From NCBI RefSeq assembly GCF_004114535.1, contig NZ_LBJC01000005.1:372001-436000 (forward strand): a stretch of 64,000 nt of DNA, written 5' to 3'. Of the stretch, positions 37,338-47,829 are shown piece after piece. The notes beneath the pieces were generated by a model. The model made no database searches. It had not been told where the DNA came from and saw only the letters and a program-made list of their open reading frames with translations. Made by a program: the position numbers and the translations under genes. Source of the stretch: Bradyrhizobium nanningense. Its GTDB lineage: Bacteria; Pseudomonadota; Alphaproteobacteria; Rhizobiales; Xanthobacteraceae. The stretch's first letter is position 1. Each line of letters opens with the position of its first letter.

Positions 37338-38155
37338 AACTCCGCCCCAATCTCGTCATCGGTGGAGTGTTGTTCGCGCTGGCGATCCTGGTCGGCCTGC
37401 TCGCGCCCTGGCTGGCGCACTCCGATCCCGTCATGGACGCCAACCTCATGAACGCGGAAGAGCCTCCGAGCTGGACCTGGTGGTTCGGCACCGACGACCA
37501 GGGCCGCGACATCTATTCCCGCGTCATGTACGGCGCGCGGGTCTCGCTGACGGTCGGTATCATCTCGCAGCTCATCAACAGCGTCATCGGCGTGGCCTTA
37601 GGGCTCAGCGCCGGCTATTTTGGCGGCTGGTGGGACGATTTCGTCAACGCCCTGACCAATCTCATGCTCGCTATCCCTTCGCTGATCTTCGCGCTGGCCA
37701 TCATGGCGGTCCTCGGCCCCGGCCTGACCAGCCTGTTGATCGCACTCGGGCTGACCAACTGGTCCTTCACGTGCCGGATCGCGCGGGCCTCGGCGCTGTC
37801 GCTGAGGAGCCAGGGCTATGTGCAGGCGGCGACCGTGCTCGGCTACGGCGATCTGCGCATCATGATCACGCAGCTGCTGCCGAACATGCTGGGGCCACTC
37901 ATCGTCATCGGCACGCTCGGCATGGGCAGCGCGGTCTTGTCTGAAGCCGCATTGTCGTTCCTCGGCCTCGGCGTCCGTCCGCCCTTTCCAAGCTGGGGCA
38001 GCATGCTGTCGGACGCCCGCGAGCAGATCACGACGGCGCCGTGGCTCTCGGTTTTTCCGGGCCTTGCCATCTTCCTGACGGTGCTCGGCCTCAATCTGCT
38101 CGGCGACGGCCTGCGCGACATTCTCGATCCCCACTCGCGGAGCCGGCGCACATGA
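37334..38155 (+). CDS. Peptide-type ABC transporter permease (DppC-like)
   Basis: Second permease, 273 residues, about six helices. Signatures: FGTDDQGRDIYSRVMYGARV near residue 48, AGYFGGWWDDFVNALTNLML, the EAA loop LRSQGYVQAATVLGYGDLRI and LSEAALSFLGLGVRPPFPSW. Start at 37334 (ATGA overlap with the previous stop); its end overlaps the next ATPase gene by 4 nt. Confidence 0.94.
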   Translation: MKLRPNLVIGGVLFALAILVGLLAPWLAHSDPVMDANLMNAEEPPSWTWWFGTDDQGRDIYSRVMYGARVSLTVGIISQLINSVIGVALGLSAGYFGGWWDDFVNALTNLMLAIPSLIFALAIMAVLGPGLTSLLIALGLTNWSFTCRIARASALSLRSQGYVQAATVLGYGDLRIMITQLLPNMLGPLIVIGTLGMGSAVLSEAALSFLGLGVRPPFPSWGSMLSDAREQITTAPWLSVFPGLAIFLTVLGLNLLGDGLRDILDPHSRSRRT

Positions 38156-39124
38156 CGGGCACGCCGCTGATCGAAGTCAGGGATTTGCGCATCGATCTCG
38201 ATGACGGATCGAGCCGCATCGCAGCCGCCGAGGGCATTTCATTCCGCATCGACCGCGGCGAGACATTCGGCCTCGTCGGCGAATCCGGCTGCGGCAAGAG
38301 CATCACGGCGCTAGCCTTGATCGGCCTGTTGCGGCCGCCCTTGTCGATCGGCGGCGGCGTCATCCGGTTCGAGGGGCGGGAAATCCAGCGTCTTTCGGCA
38401 GCCAGACAGCGGGAGCTGCGCGGCAATCGGATCGCCATGATCTTCCAGGAGCCGATGACGGCGCTGAACCCGGTCTCGCCGGTGGGCCGGCAGATCGCCG
38501 AGATGTTCGTGCTGCACAAGGGCAAGAGCTGGCGGGACGCCAACCGGCTGGCGGTCGAGGCGCTGGCAAGCGTCCGCGTTCCCGCGCCGGAGCGACGCGT
38601 GAAGGATTACCCGCACCAGCTGTCCGGCGGCATGCGTCAACGCGTGATGATCGCCATCGCGCTCGCGTGTGGTCCGGATCTGCTGATCGCCGACGAGCCG
38701 ACCACTGCGCTCGACGTGACCGTGCAAGCTGAGATCATCGAGCTGATGCGGAATTTGTGCGCCGAGCGCGGCACGGCCATCCTCATGATCAGCCACGATC
38801 TCGGCCTCGTCGCCAATGTGTGCCGCCGCGTTGCCGTGATGTATGCCGGTCGGATTGTCGAGGAACGCGGTTCGGCCGATATCTTCCGCGCGCCCTCGCA
38901 CCCCTACACGCAAGGCCTGGTCGACTCGCTGCCGCGACTCGGCAGCCGCGCCGCGCTCGGCCGCGCCAGGCTCAAGGAGATCGCAGGCGTCGTCCCGGCC
39001 ATCACCAGCTTTCCTGATGGCTGCCGGTTCAATCCGCGGTGCGCGCAAGCGACCGAGATTTGCCGGACGGTCGTACCGAAGACGGACTTGCTGGAGGGGG
39101 GCGGTCTGGTGAGGTGTCATCACC

Positions 39125-39132
<8 letters not shown>
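38152..39132 (+). CDS. ABC transporter ATP-binding protein (DppD-like)
   Basis: Cytoplasmic ATPase of the peptide importer, 326 residues. Walker [14 protein letters not shown]-loop [13 protein letters not shown], signature [16 protein letters not shown], Walker [15 protein letters not shown] and switch His in LMISHDLG. The C-terminal oligopeptide-type domain contains three Cys in [14 protein letters not shown], a pattern that in this family can bind an Fe-S cluster. Overlaps both neighbours. Confidence 0.95.
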
Positions 39133-40160
<1,028 letters not shown>

Positions 40161-40168
<8 letters not shown>

Positions 40169-40287
40169 GGTGGCCGCTCCTTCAGCGGCCCTCGAAGGGC
40201 GACGGCCCGGCTGGCAGCTCGGCCGTTCATCCTTCGAGGCTGCGCATGCGATGCTTGTCGCATCGCATGCTCTGCACCTCAGGATGG
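40161..40287. repeat. REP-like palindromes between convergent operons
   Basis: Two elements of the family seen at 31561-31694. 40161-40199 runs from CACCCTGAGG through a GGCCGCT/AGCGGCC hairpin to CTCGAAGGG. 40227-40287 runs from TCATCCTTCGAGG through the long hairpin GCATGCGATG/CATCGCATGC to CACCTCAGGATGG. They lie between the ends of two convergent ABC operons and slightly overlap the last codons of the dppF-like gene, a place where they could act in termination. Confidence 0.8.
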
Positions 40288-40350
40288 CGGGTCATTACCC
40301 TCCTGCTCACTGTACATGGGCTGTTTTCGCAGTTTTGTTCTGAAGGTCAT

Positions 40351-41376
40351 CTACTCTGCCGCCTTTTCCCTTAAGCGCTGCGCATAGACGTTGATGACGA
40401 GTGCCGCCAGCAGGATCAGCCCGCGGATCAGGATCTTCAGAAAACTGTCGATGTTGACGTGGTCGAGGCCGTTATTGAGGACACCGAGAACGAAAAGCCC
40501 GACGATGGTATTGCCGATGCCGCCGCGGCCGCCGAACAGGCTGGTGCCGCCGACCACGACGGCGGCGATGGAGTCGAGCAGGTAAGTGTCGAACTCGTTC
40601 TGCTGCGCGCTGCCGAAATGGGCGACGCCGAGCATGCCGCCGATGCCGGAGCAGACGGCGGAGATCACCATCACCGCACCTAAGATGAGCTTGACGTTGA
40701 GGCCGGAATATTCGGCCGCCTCGCGGTTGCCCCCGACCATGTAGACATAGCGGCCGAAGCGCGTGTAGGTCAGCACGAGGTGCCCGCCGAGCAGCATGAT
40801 GGCGGCGACGATGACGATCCAGGGAATGCCGCCAATCGATCCCGAGCCGAGTGTCGTGATGAGGCTCGGCACCTTGTAGGCGATCTGGCCGCGCACCAGC
40901 AGCGCGGAGATGCCGGCGGCGATCTGCATCATCGCCAAGGTCATGATGAAGGAGGGGATGCCGATCAATGTCAGCCCCAGCGCATTGACGAGGCCGAGCA
41001 GGGCGCAGAGCAGGATCGACAGCAGAATCGCGACCGCGCCGGGCAGGGGGATGTTGGCGATGTTGACGTAGGATTCCTGCAGCGTGAAATAGGCGACCGC
41101 AATGCCGGTGACGTTGGCGATGCTGGCGATGGAGAGATCGATCTCGGCGCAGAGGATCACGAAAGTGAGCCCGACCGCGATGATGCCCGTGACCGACACC
41201 TGCGTCAGGATGTTGCCGAGATTGTCGAGCGTCGCGAAGGAGGGGCTGGCAAAGGCGAAGAAGGCGGACAGGAAGATCAGGGTGAGGAACGGCGCGATGT
41301 TGCGCATCTGCGAGCGCAGGAAGGGCGTGAGCCCGCGTGCCCGCTGCTCCGCCGCCAAGGCCGTCTCGCTGCTCAT
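40351..41376 (-). CDS. Sugar-type ABC transporter permease (RbsC family)
   Basis: Inner-membrane permease of a monosaccharide-type importer, 341 residues, about nine helices. Family signatures are GLTFVILCAEIDLSIASIAN, YMVGGNREAAEYSGLNVKLI and VGGTSLFGGRGGIGNTIVG. The ATG at 41376 is preceded by GGAG; a longer frame upstream belongs to the ATPase gene in another phase. It follows the ATPase gene by 11 nt and is the last gene of a three-gene minus-strand operon. Confidence 0.94.
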   Translation of the reverse strand: MSSETALAAEQRARGLTPFLRSQMRNIAPFLTLIFLSAFFAFASPSFATLDNLGNILTQVSVTGIIAVGLTFVILCAEIDLSIASIANVTGIAVAYFTLQESYVNIANIPLPGAVAILLSILLCALLGLVNALGLTLIGIPSFIMTLAMMQIAAGISALLVRGQIAYKVPSLITTLGSGSIGGIPWIVIVAAIMLLGGHLVLTYTRFGRYVYMVGGNREAAEYSGLNVKLILGAVMVISAVCSGIGGMLGVAHFGSAQQNEFDTYLLDSIAAVVVGGTSLFGGRGGIGNTIVGLFVLGVLNNGLDHVNIDSFLKILIRGLILLAALVINVYAQRLREKAAE

Positions 41377-41387
41377 GTGCTTCTCCG

Positions 41388-42890
41388 TCACGCCGCTTCC
41401 AGCAGGCGGTCCTTGCTGATCGGCTCGTTCTTGAATTCCCGCACCAATGCGCCGCGCTTGAGGACGAGGATGCGGTCGGCCAGCGACAGCACCGTTTCCG
41501 GCTCGGTCGACAGCACGATGATCGCGAGCCCTCTTGTGCGGAGATCGCGGACGATGTTGATGACGTCGTTCTTGGCGCCGACATCCATGCCGCGGGTCGG
41601 CTCGCACAGCACCAGCAGTTTTGGCGGATAGGTCAGCCACTTTGCCAGCGCAACCTTCTGCTGGTTGCCGCCCGAGAGCATGCCGAGGTCGAGACCGACC
41701 ACCGGCGGCCGGATCTGGAGCTGCTCGACCTGACGCTTGGCGATGTCGCGCTCCTGCGCCGGCTTGAGCAGCAGGGACGAGATGCGATCGAGAATGCTGA
41801 TCGAGATGTTCTTGTAGACCGGCTCCTGGTGAAACAGCATGTCGCGCCGGCTCTCCGGCACCAGCGCCACGCCGGCGCGCCGCGCTGCCGCCGTGCTGGC
41901 GAAGGTCTTTGGCGTGCCCTCGACGACAAGCGCGCCGGTGTCCGGCTTCAGCTTGCCGAACAGGATGCGCGACAGTTCCTGCTGGCCGCAGCCCATGAAG
42001 CCATAGATGCCGAGCACCTCGCCGGCGCGCGCCTCGAAGGAGATGTCCTTCAGACTGCGGGACAGCGAGAGCTGATCGACCTTGAGAACGATTTGGCTGT
42101 CGCTTGGCCGCGGCAGCATCAAATCGTCGGTATAGCTGTGCTCGAGCGCCTCGCCGCCGCGGCCGATCATGGCCTCGATCAGTGCGCCCTTGCTGGTTGC
42201 CGCGCTCGCGGTCTCCGCGACTTTCCGTCCGTTGCGGAACACGGTCACCGTGTCCGACACGCGCAGGATGTCCTCGATGAAATGCGAGATGAAGACGATG
42301 CTGGTGCCTTGCTCGCGCAGGCGACGGAGTGTCGCGAACAGCCGCTCGACTTCGGGCGGGGAGAGGGCGGAGGTCGGCTCGTCCAGGATGACGATGCGGG
42401 CGCCGGAGAACAGCACGCGCGCGATCTCGATCAGCTGCTGCAGCCCGATGGGGAGGTCGCCCAGCCGGGTCATCGGATCGACGTCGATGCCGAAGCGGGA
42501 GAGCTGCTCGCCGGCCTCGCGAGCCATGCGCCGCCATTGTACGAGGCCGAGGCGGTTGGTCGGCTGGTTGCCGAGGAAGACATTCTCGGCGACCGTGAGG
42601 TCGGGCGCGACGGAGAGCTCCTGGTGCACCATGGCGATGCCGGCTGCATGCGCATCGCGGGTGGAGCGGAAACGCGTCTCCGCCCCGTCGATCAGGAAGT
42701 GGCCGGAGAATTCGGTGTGCACGCCGGCGATGATCTTCATCAGCGTGCTTTTTCCGGCGCCGTTCTCGCCGACGAGACCGTGGATCTCGCCGGGATGAAG
42801 CGCGAAGTCGACACCACGAAGTGCTTCGACGCCGCCGAAGCTCTTCGTGATGCCCTGCAGTTCAAGGATGGGCGAACGACCCTCTGACAT
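41388..42890 (-). CDS. Sugar-type ABC transporter ATP-binding protein (RbsA/MglA family)
   Basis: Duplicated ATPase with two nucleotide-binding domains in one chain, 500 residues. N-half: Walker A GENGAGKSTLMKI, Walker B ARIVILDEPTSALSP. C-half: degenerate Walker A GFMGCGQQEL, signature LSGGNQQKVALAKWL, Walker B LLVLCEPTRGMDVG, the usual asymmetry of this family. It lies 21 nt after the binding-protein gene and 11 nt before the permease gene. Confidence 0.95.
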   Translation of the reverse strand: MSEGRSPILELQGITKSFGGVEALRGVDFALHPGEIHGLVGENGAGKSTLMKIIAGVHTEFSGHFLIDGAETRFRSTRDAHAAGIAMVHQELSVAPDLTVAENVFLGNQPTNRLGLVQWRRMAREAGEQLSRFGIDVDPMTRLGDLPIGLQQLIEIARVLFSGARIVILDEPTSALSPPEVERLFATLRRLREQGTSIVFISHFIEDILRVSDTVTVFRNGRKVAETASAATSKGALIEAMIGRGGEALEHSYTDDLMLPRPSDSQIVLKVDQLSLSRSLKDISFEARAGEVLGIYGFMGCGQQELSRILFGKLKPDTGALVVEGTPKTFASTAAARRAGVALVPESRRDMLFHQEPVYKNISISILDRISSLLLKPAQERDIAKRQVEQLQIRPPVVGLDLGMLSGGNQQKVALAKWLTYPPKLLVLCEPTRGMDVGAKNDVINIVRDLRTRGLAIIVLSTEPETVLSLADRILVLKRGALVREFKNEPISKDRLLEAA

Positions 42891-42911
42891 GAACGTTCAG
42901 ATCTTGGAGGC

Positions 42912-43934
42912 TCAGATCAGAAAGTGATCCTGCATCCACTGCATCCCGGCGGCGTTGGCCTTGGTCACGACCGGGCCGTCGGTGACGACGTTCTTGGGAA
43001 TGCCCTGTCCGCTCTTCTCGCCGCCGACCACGGCGGAAACGCCCGCGATGATCGCGCCGCCGTGGATGCGGCAGGAGGGATTACGCACGGTCGCGAACAT
43101 GCGGCCTTCGCTCACCGCCTGGATCGCCGGCGGCATGGCATCGACGCCGCCGATCAGGATGTTGGTGCGGCCGCGCGCCTTCATGATGTTGGCGGCGGCA
43201 AGCGCCATGTCGTCATTGTGGAAGAATGCAGCATCGATCTGGGGATACTTCGTGAGGTACGTTTCCCAGAGTCGGGCGGTTTTCGACACGTCCCAGTCGG
43301 CGGGCTGGGTATCGAGCACCTCGATGCCGGGAAATTGCTTCACTACGTTGTTGAAGCCCTTGGCGCGCCCTTGCGCCCCGGTATGGCCGAGCGCGCCCTG
43401 CGTCATGATGATCTTGCCCTTGCCGTCCATCGCGTTGCAGAGCGCCTGGGTTACGGAGGCCCCCATGAACTCGTTGTCGGGGGCGAGGAAGGAATGGACG
43501 TTGATTTGATCGAGCGGCGCGATCAGCGTGTCCATGTCGATCACGGGCGTGCCGGCATCGATCATCTTCTGCACGGGCTGGGTGAGGGTGCCGATGCCGA
43601 AAGCCTGGATCGCGACGAAATCCCATTTCTGCGAGGCCATGTTGTCGATCGCCGCGCGCTGCTTCACCGCATCGAGCTGGCCGTCGAACCAGGTGACGTC
43701 GACATTGAACAGCTTGCCCCAGAATTCAGCCGCCTGCTTACCCTGCGCGCACCAGGTGGCCTGGAGGCCCGCATTGGAGAACGCTGCCTTCAGCGGCTTC
43801 TCGCTGCGCCCGACCTCGGCGGCCAATGCGGGGTTTATGCCCATGCTGCCGAGAAGGGCAGCTCCGGCGCCGGCGGTCGCTGCCGCCTGAAGAAGATCGC
43901 GCCTCGTCGTCGAGAAATCTTTCGTCCCGGACAT
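42912..43934 (-). CDS. Sugar-type ABC transporter substrate-binding protein (RbsB family, Tat signal)
   Basis: Periplasmic binding protein, 340 residues, first gene of the sugar-type operon. The signal sequence contains TTRRDLLQAAATAGAGAALL, a twin-arginine motif, so export as a folded protein is likely. The mature part has the periplasmic-binding fold, with LTQPVQKMIDAGTPVIDMDT, GRAKGFNNVVKQFPGIEVLD, FHNDDMALAAANIMKARGR and IGGVDAMPPAIQAVSEGRM. Ligand unknown. Confidence 0.93.
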   Translation of the reverse strand: MSGTKDFSTTRRDLLQAAATAGAGAALLGSMGINPALAAEVGRSEKPLKAAFSNAGLQATWCAQGKQAAEFWGKLFNVDVTWFDGQLDAVKQRAAIDNMASQKWDFVAIQAFGIGTLTQPVQKMIDAGTPVIDMDTLIAPLDQINVHSFLAPDNEFMGASVTQALCNAMDGKGKIIMTQGALGHTGAQGRAKGFNNVVKQFPGIEVLDTQPADWDVSKTARLWETYLTKYPQIDAAFFHNDDMALAAANIMKARGRTNILIGGVDAMPPAIQAVSEGRMFATVRNPSCRIHGGAIIAGVSAVVGGEKSGQGIPKNVVTDGPVVTKANAAGMQWMQDHFLI

Positions 43935-44075
43935 CGCTCGCTCCCATATATCTTATCGTCGGCGCGTCATTGATTGCGCGACCGATGTCCGAAAGTGTCT
44001 CACAAGAGTAGGCGCCACTCAATCTGCAATCACTCGCTGCGATTGCGGCAACCCGAGTTGGTGCAGCGCAAAGCG

Positions 44076-44480
44076 TCAGGCCGTCGCGCCGGTGAATGCG
44101 TCGATGTCGGCGAGCAATCTGTCCCAGGCTTGCGCGATCTCGATGGACCATTCATCGCCGAGCAGATCGCGCAAGGCATCCCTGATGATGGCGAAGAACG
44201 CGACGAACAGCTCGCGCGGCGTGCCATAGCCATCGTGCGAGGCGACTTCGCAAGCGATCAGCCGGAAATGTCCGCGACGCTGACAGGCGAAATCGAGAAT
44301 GGCCTCGATCGTCAGCGCGAGCATCGACCCCTTCACGAGATCGCGGCCGTCCGAGCGGAACATCGCCTCCGTTTCGGGATGTTCGTCAAACAGGCGCCGG
44401 TAGACGAGGGGCGTCAGATCCGGGCAGCGCAAGGCCGCCAGCTCGAAGCTGATTTCGATCGGATTGGGCAAGGCATTCAT
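44076..44480 (-). CDS. Single-domain globin
   Basis: Haem protein of the flavohaemoglobin-like globin class without a reductase domain, 134 residues. Position 82 is the likely proximal (F8) His: SHDGYGTPREL aligns with the KHxSLGVxPEHY pattern of flavohaemoglobins. Phe41 in EAMFRSDGRD is the likely CD1 Phe. The C-terminus LLGDEWSIEIAQAWDRLLAD fits the G-H helices. Such globins bind O2 or NO. The ATG at 44480 is taken because the upstream extension crosses a strong terminator hairpin. A regulated leader is possible; see the terminator at 44502-44529. Confidence 0.82.
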   Translation of the reverse strand: MNALPNPIEISFELAALRCPDLTPLVYRRLFDEHPETEAMFRSDGRDLVKGSMLALTIEAILDFACQRRGHFRLIACEVASHDGYGTPRELFVAFFAIIRDALRDLLGDEWSIEIAQAWDRLLADIDAFTGATA

Positions 44481-44959
44481 CGGCGCTTCAGCCTTGCGGA
44501 CAAAAAAAAGCGGGGCCCTGGCCCCGCTCAAAAATTGTGTCGACCCTATTATCCCCGATTCTAAGATTTGCTCTTGATTGACGGGGCGACGCTGCATTTT
44601 GCGCGTCAGGGGCTCCTCCCGAGACTTGGACCACCAGACTTCGACCTCGCGGCCAGCCTGAGCAAGGGGATGCTAGATCAACTTTTCTCACTTGTCATCA
44701 TTTTCGGCAACGAATGTTCAAAATTCGATCAGCAGACGAAATGATCGAGCGTCGATGCTCGCAAGTATATGACAAATAAAAGAAATCTGTGGGTGGACGG
44801 GGCGTTTGACCCTGCCTCAAATGCCCAAAGCCGATGCCGTGCTGGGCTACCGTGGCCCCGGTTCTGCCAAATTTGCGCTGGGTCAAGAAGGCGGCGGAAC
44901 TGATCTCGACTTGGGCTTGGTGCGGTGTTTAGTTAGTCGACGAACGAACGGTTCGGCGG
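44481..44959. other. 479-base divergent interval between globin and pcu operon
   Basis: No protein gene with coding character. It contains a strong minus-strand intrinsic terminator close to the globin start, a further hairpin at 44588-44607, and an AT-rich stretch at about 44690-44790 where divergent promoters are likely. No tRNA is seen. Confidence 0.6.
44502..44529 (-). terminator. Strong intrinsic terminator just upstream of the globin start
   Basis: On the minus strand AGCGGGGCC-AG-GGCCCCGCT is followed by TTTTTTTT, an almost ideal Rho-independent terminator. It lies about 22 nt before the globin ATG and no gene ends just before it. It is therefore either a leader attenuator or the end of a small RNA. 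Confidence 0.85.
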
Positions 44960-45334
44960 ATGCGCTCACGGCTACAAAGATTCCTGCCTCTGGTCCTGCT
45001 CGCCCTGGCGATGCAGGTGCTGGCGCCGATTGCCGCCTGCTGGGCGACCGGCCTCGCCATTGCCGATCCCCTGTCTGCCGGTGTCATCTGCCACAGTGCG
45101 AGCGAGCAGGGCGGCCTGAACGATCAGAGCGGCGCGCCAACCGCGCATGCGGGCGCCTGCGCCCTGTGCTGCCTGGTCCAGGCCAATGCGTCGCTCGATT
45201 CGCCGACGCCCGCGGCATTCTCGATTCCCATCCGCCATGCCGAGCGGGTGGTGTGGCATCCGGCGGATGGATTCGCCATCGCCGCTCCCAAGGGCTCGAG
45301 CGCCCAGGCGCGCGCCCCGCCTCAATTTTCCTGA
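44960..45334 (+). CDS. pcuA: Periplasmic DUF2946-like protein, first gene of the copper operon (PcuA-like)
   Basis: 124-residue exported protein with an N-terminal hydrophobic segment (LPLVLLALAMQVLAPIAACW). Potential metal ligands are Cys44-His45 (GVICHSAS) and His63, Cys67, Cys70, Cys71 (HAGACALCCLVQ), the DUF2946 pattern. In Bradyrhizobium japonicum the copper-starvation operon pcuABCDE begins with a periplasmic protein followed by a TonB receptor, the same layout. Metal binding is inferred. The ATG is preceded by GGCGG. Confidence 0.75.
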   Translation: MRSRLQRFLPLVLLALAMQVLAPIAACWATGLAIADPLSAGVICHSASEQGGLNDQSGAPTAHAGACALCCLVQANASLDSPTPAAFSIPIRHAERVVWHPADGFAIAAPKGSSAQARAPPQFS

Positions 45335-45429
45335 CGTAGCGACAAACCGAACCATTGGCGCGCGCCGTTGCTGTGCCGATGGCGTGCTCAATGGACCGGC
45401 CGACGTGCCGGCTGTCAGGAATCTAGGAA

Positions 45430-47829
45430 ATGTTACGCATTCGTGCAATCGGAAGCGCGGGCTTGCCCGTGCTTGCCGGACTGCTGTCCCCGATCGGTTC
45501 AGACGCGCTGGCCCAGGCTGCCTCGGAAGCGCTTCCCGCAGTGACGGTCGAGGCGCCGCAGACGTCCCGTCCCAAACCAATCATCCGGCCATCGCGACTG
45601 CGCTCCGCTTCGACTCCTCGCATGGCGAAGCCCGTCGCGCAGAACGCGATCGATGGCGCCGGGGGGCAAAACAACACGAGAAGCGCCGGCGAAGTGAGGG
45701 CCGGCCTCATTCAGTCGCCGGCCGGACAGACCGCGACCACCATCGATCGCAGCCAGTTCGACAACCGTCCGGCGTTCTCGGTCAGCGACGTCCTGCGGGA
45801 CAGTCCGGGCATTTCGATCAAGCAGGGCAACGGTCCCCGCGACTTCGGCATCTCGATTCGGGGCTCCAACGCCCGCAACGGTTTCGCCATCCGCAATCTC
45901 GTGATCTTCGAGGACGGCTTCCCGGTAACGCAGCCGGACGGCCTGTCGCGCAGCGACCTGATCGATCCCCATGCCTATGGCGCGATCGATGTGATCCGGG
46001 GGCCTTCCTCGGCGCTCTACGGCAATTATGCGACTGGCGGCGCGCTCAATTTCCGGACGCGGCCGGGCGGCACGATCGACGGCGTCGAATATGGCGTGGA
46101 TGGCGGCAGCTACGGCTACCTCAACAACTACCTGGCGGCCGGCAAGAAGGTCGGGAATTTCGAGGGCTCGCTGTTCGCCAGCGACACAAGGGGCGACGGC
46201 TATATCGGCAATAGCTGGTTCAACACCCAGACCGTCAACTTCCTCGGCACGCTCAAGGCGACGCCGGACGATCGCTTCACGGTCAAGATCATCAACAACG
46301 ACCTCAGCGCGCGGCTGCCGCTGCGCCAGTCGCTGAATCAGTTCTACACCAATCCCTTCCAGCAGGGATGTACGACCGGTGCGACGGCGGTCGCCGGCTG
46401 TCCCACCGTGTCTCTTTTCAACAACGGCTTCAACGGTGGCAAGGATACCGAGACGGCGACGCAAGCAGGTCTCGGGCGCAACGACCGGCGAACCATCGTC
46501 GGCGGACGCTGGGAGCATGATTTCGACAATACGATGACTTGGCGAAACCAGTTCGTGTTCGACGACAGGAACATCAGCCAGCCCACCGGCACGACCAGCG
46601 CGATCGGCGATTTCCCTTCGTACAATTATATGAGTGATCTCACTAAGCGCGGCGAGATTCTTGGCCTGGAGTCCACCGCGTTCTTTGGTGCCTTCTACAA
46701 TACCCTGACGGCGTCGAGCGATACGCGAAACGTGATGCCGGGAGGTCACGCGACGCTCGGCAGGCTGTCGAGCAACCTCTACAGCGAAACGACTAATTTT
46801 GGTGTTCGTGCCAGGGAAGAGCTCAAGCTTACGTCGGCACTAACGGCCGTTGCAGGCATCGGTTGGGAGACAACCTTACTCAGGGGCATCAATACGGCCT
46901 ATTCGTACGCCGGCCCCGCCGGCATCACGACGACGACGCCGACGACCGCGGACCGGCAATTTCAAAATACTGCACCAGAGTTGGCGCTGCTCTACAATCT
47001 CAACAACGAATGGCTGTTCCGCGGACGCGTTGCCACGGGCTATGGCACGCCGCAGGTCTCGAACCTCTTTGTCGCTCAGACGGGATTGTCGGGCAATAAT
47101 ACCCAGCTCCAAGCCCAGAAGAATCTGGGTTACGATCTTGGTTTTGATTGGACACCGAACAGCGCGCTCAAACTCAGCGCGACTGGCTTTTACGAATTTT
47201 TCCGCGACGAACTCGTATCGCAGGCAACACCTGCGGGGTCACCCAACGCGACCTATATGTTCAACGCGCCGCGGTCGGAACATCGCGGCATCGAGCTTGC
47301 CGCCGATTGGAAGTTCTATCCGGGCTGGCGGTTCATGGCGGCGTACACCTATCTTGACGAGGTCTACACCGAGTACGTCGAGAACATCACCAATGGCGCC
47401 GTGTTCAGCTTCAACCGTGCCGGCAACAAGATCCCCGGCATCTCGCCCAACGAGTTGACGGCCCGAATTGGCTACGACGAGTTCACCGGGCCGCTGACAG
47501 GCCTCGGAGGTTTCGTCGAGGTCCAATGGAAGGACTCCTTCTACATGGACAATGCAAATCTGCTGAAGGCGCCGGGCTATGAACTGGTCAACGTGAATGT
47601 TCACTACAAGACCGACCTGGTCTCCGACACCTTCAGATCCCTGAACTTGTTTCTCGAAGTCAGGAACGTGTTCGACCGGACCTATGTCGCCTCGGCCAAC
47701 AACATCGCCAATACGGTCACCGGGGCCGGCCTTCAAAATCCTGCGAGCCTGCTCGCAAACACAACGGGATCGATCTATGCGGGCTCGCCGCGCACATTTG
47801 TTGCGGGTATGAAGGTGGCATTCAAATGA
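45430..47829 (+). CDS. pcuB: TonB-dependent outer-membrane receptor, probable copper import (PcuB-like)
   Basis: 799-residue receptor with an N-terminal signal (to about residue 29, SDALAQ). The plug domain is seen in FSVSDVLRDSPGISIKQGNG, FEDGFPVTQPDG and IRGPSSALYGNYATGGALNF. A 22-strand barrel region with many aromatic residues ends SPRTFVAGMKVAFK. By position after the DUF2946 gene and before PCuAC it corresponds to PcuB of the described pcuABCDE operon. Substrate copper or a copper chelate is inferred from context. Overlaps the next gene by 4 nt. Confidence 0.9.
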   Translation: MLRIRAIGSAGLPVLAGLLSPIGSDALAQAASEALPAVTVEAPQTSRPKPIIRPSRLRSASTPRMAKPVAQNAIDGAGGQNNTRSAGEVRAGLIQSPAGQTATTIDRSQFDNRPAFSVSDVLRDSPGISIKQGNGPRDFGISIRGSNARNGFAIRNLVIFEDGFPVTQPDGLSRSDLIDPHAYGAIDVIRGPSSALYGNYATGGALNFRTRPGGTIDGVEYGVDGGSYGYLNNYLAAGKKVGNFEGSLFASDTRGDGYIGNSWFNTQTVNFLGTLKATPDDRFTVKIINNDLSARLPLRQSLNQFYTNPFQQGCTTGATAVAGCPTVSLFNNGFNGGKDTETATQAGLGRNDRRTIVGGRWEHDFDNTMTWRNQFVFDDRNISQPTGTTSAIGDFPSYNYMSDLTKRGEILGLESTAFFGAFYNTLTASSDTRNVMPGGHATLGRLSSNLYSETTNFGVRAREELKLTSALTAVAGIGWETTLLRGINTAYSYAGPAGITTTTPTTADRQFQNTAPELALLYNLNNEWLFRGRVATGYGTPQVSNLFVAQTGLSGNNTQLQAQKNLGYDLGFDWTPNSALKLSATGFYEFFRDELVSQATPAGSPNATYMFNAPRSEHRGIELAADWKFYPGWRFMAAYTYLDEVYTEYVENITNGAVFSFNRAGNKIPGISPNELTARIGYDEFTGPLTGLGGFVEVQWKDSFYMDNANLLKAPGYELVNVNVHYKTDLVSDTFRSLNLFLEVRNVFDRTYVASANNIANTVTGAGLQNPASLLANTTGSIYAGSPRTFVAGMKVAFK

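Noticed and set aside
44076..44597. Longer globin start (173 residues)
   Set aside because: The extra N-terminus would be translated through a near-perfect terminator hairpin with eight T, and does not fit the globin fold; the ATG at 44480 is better.
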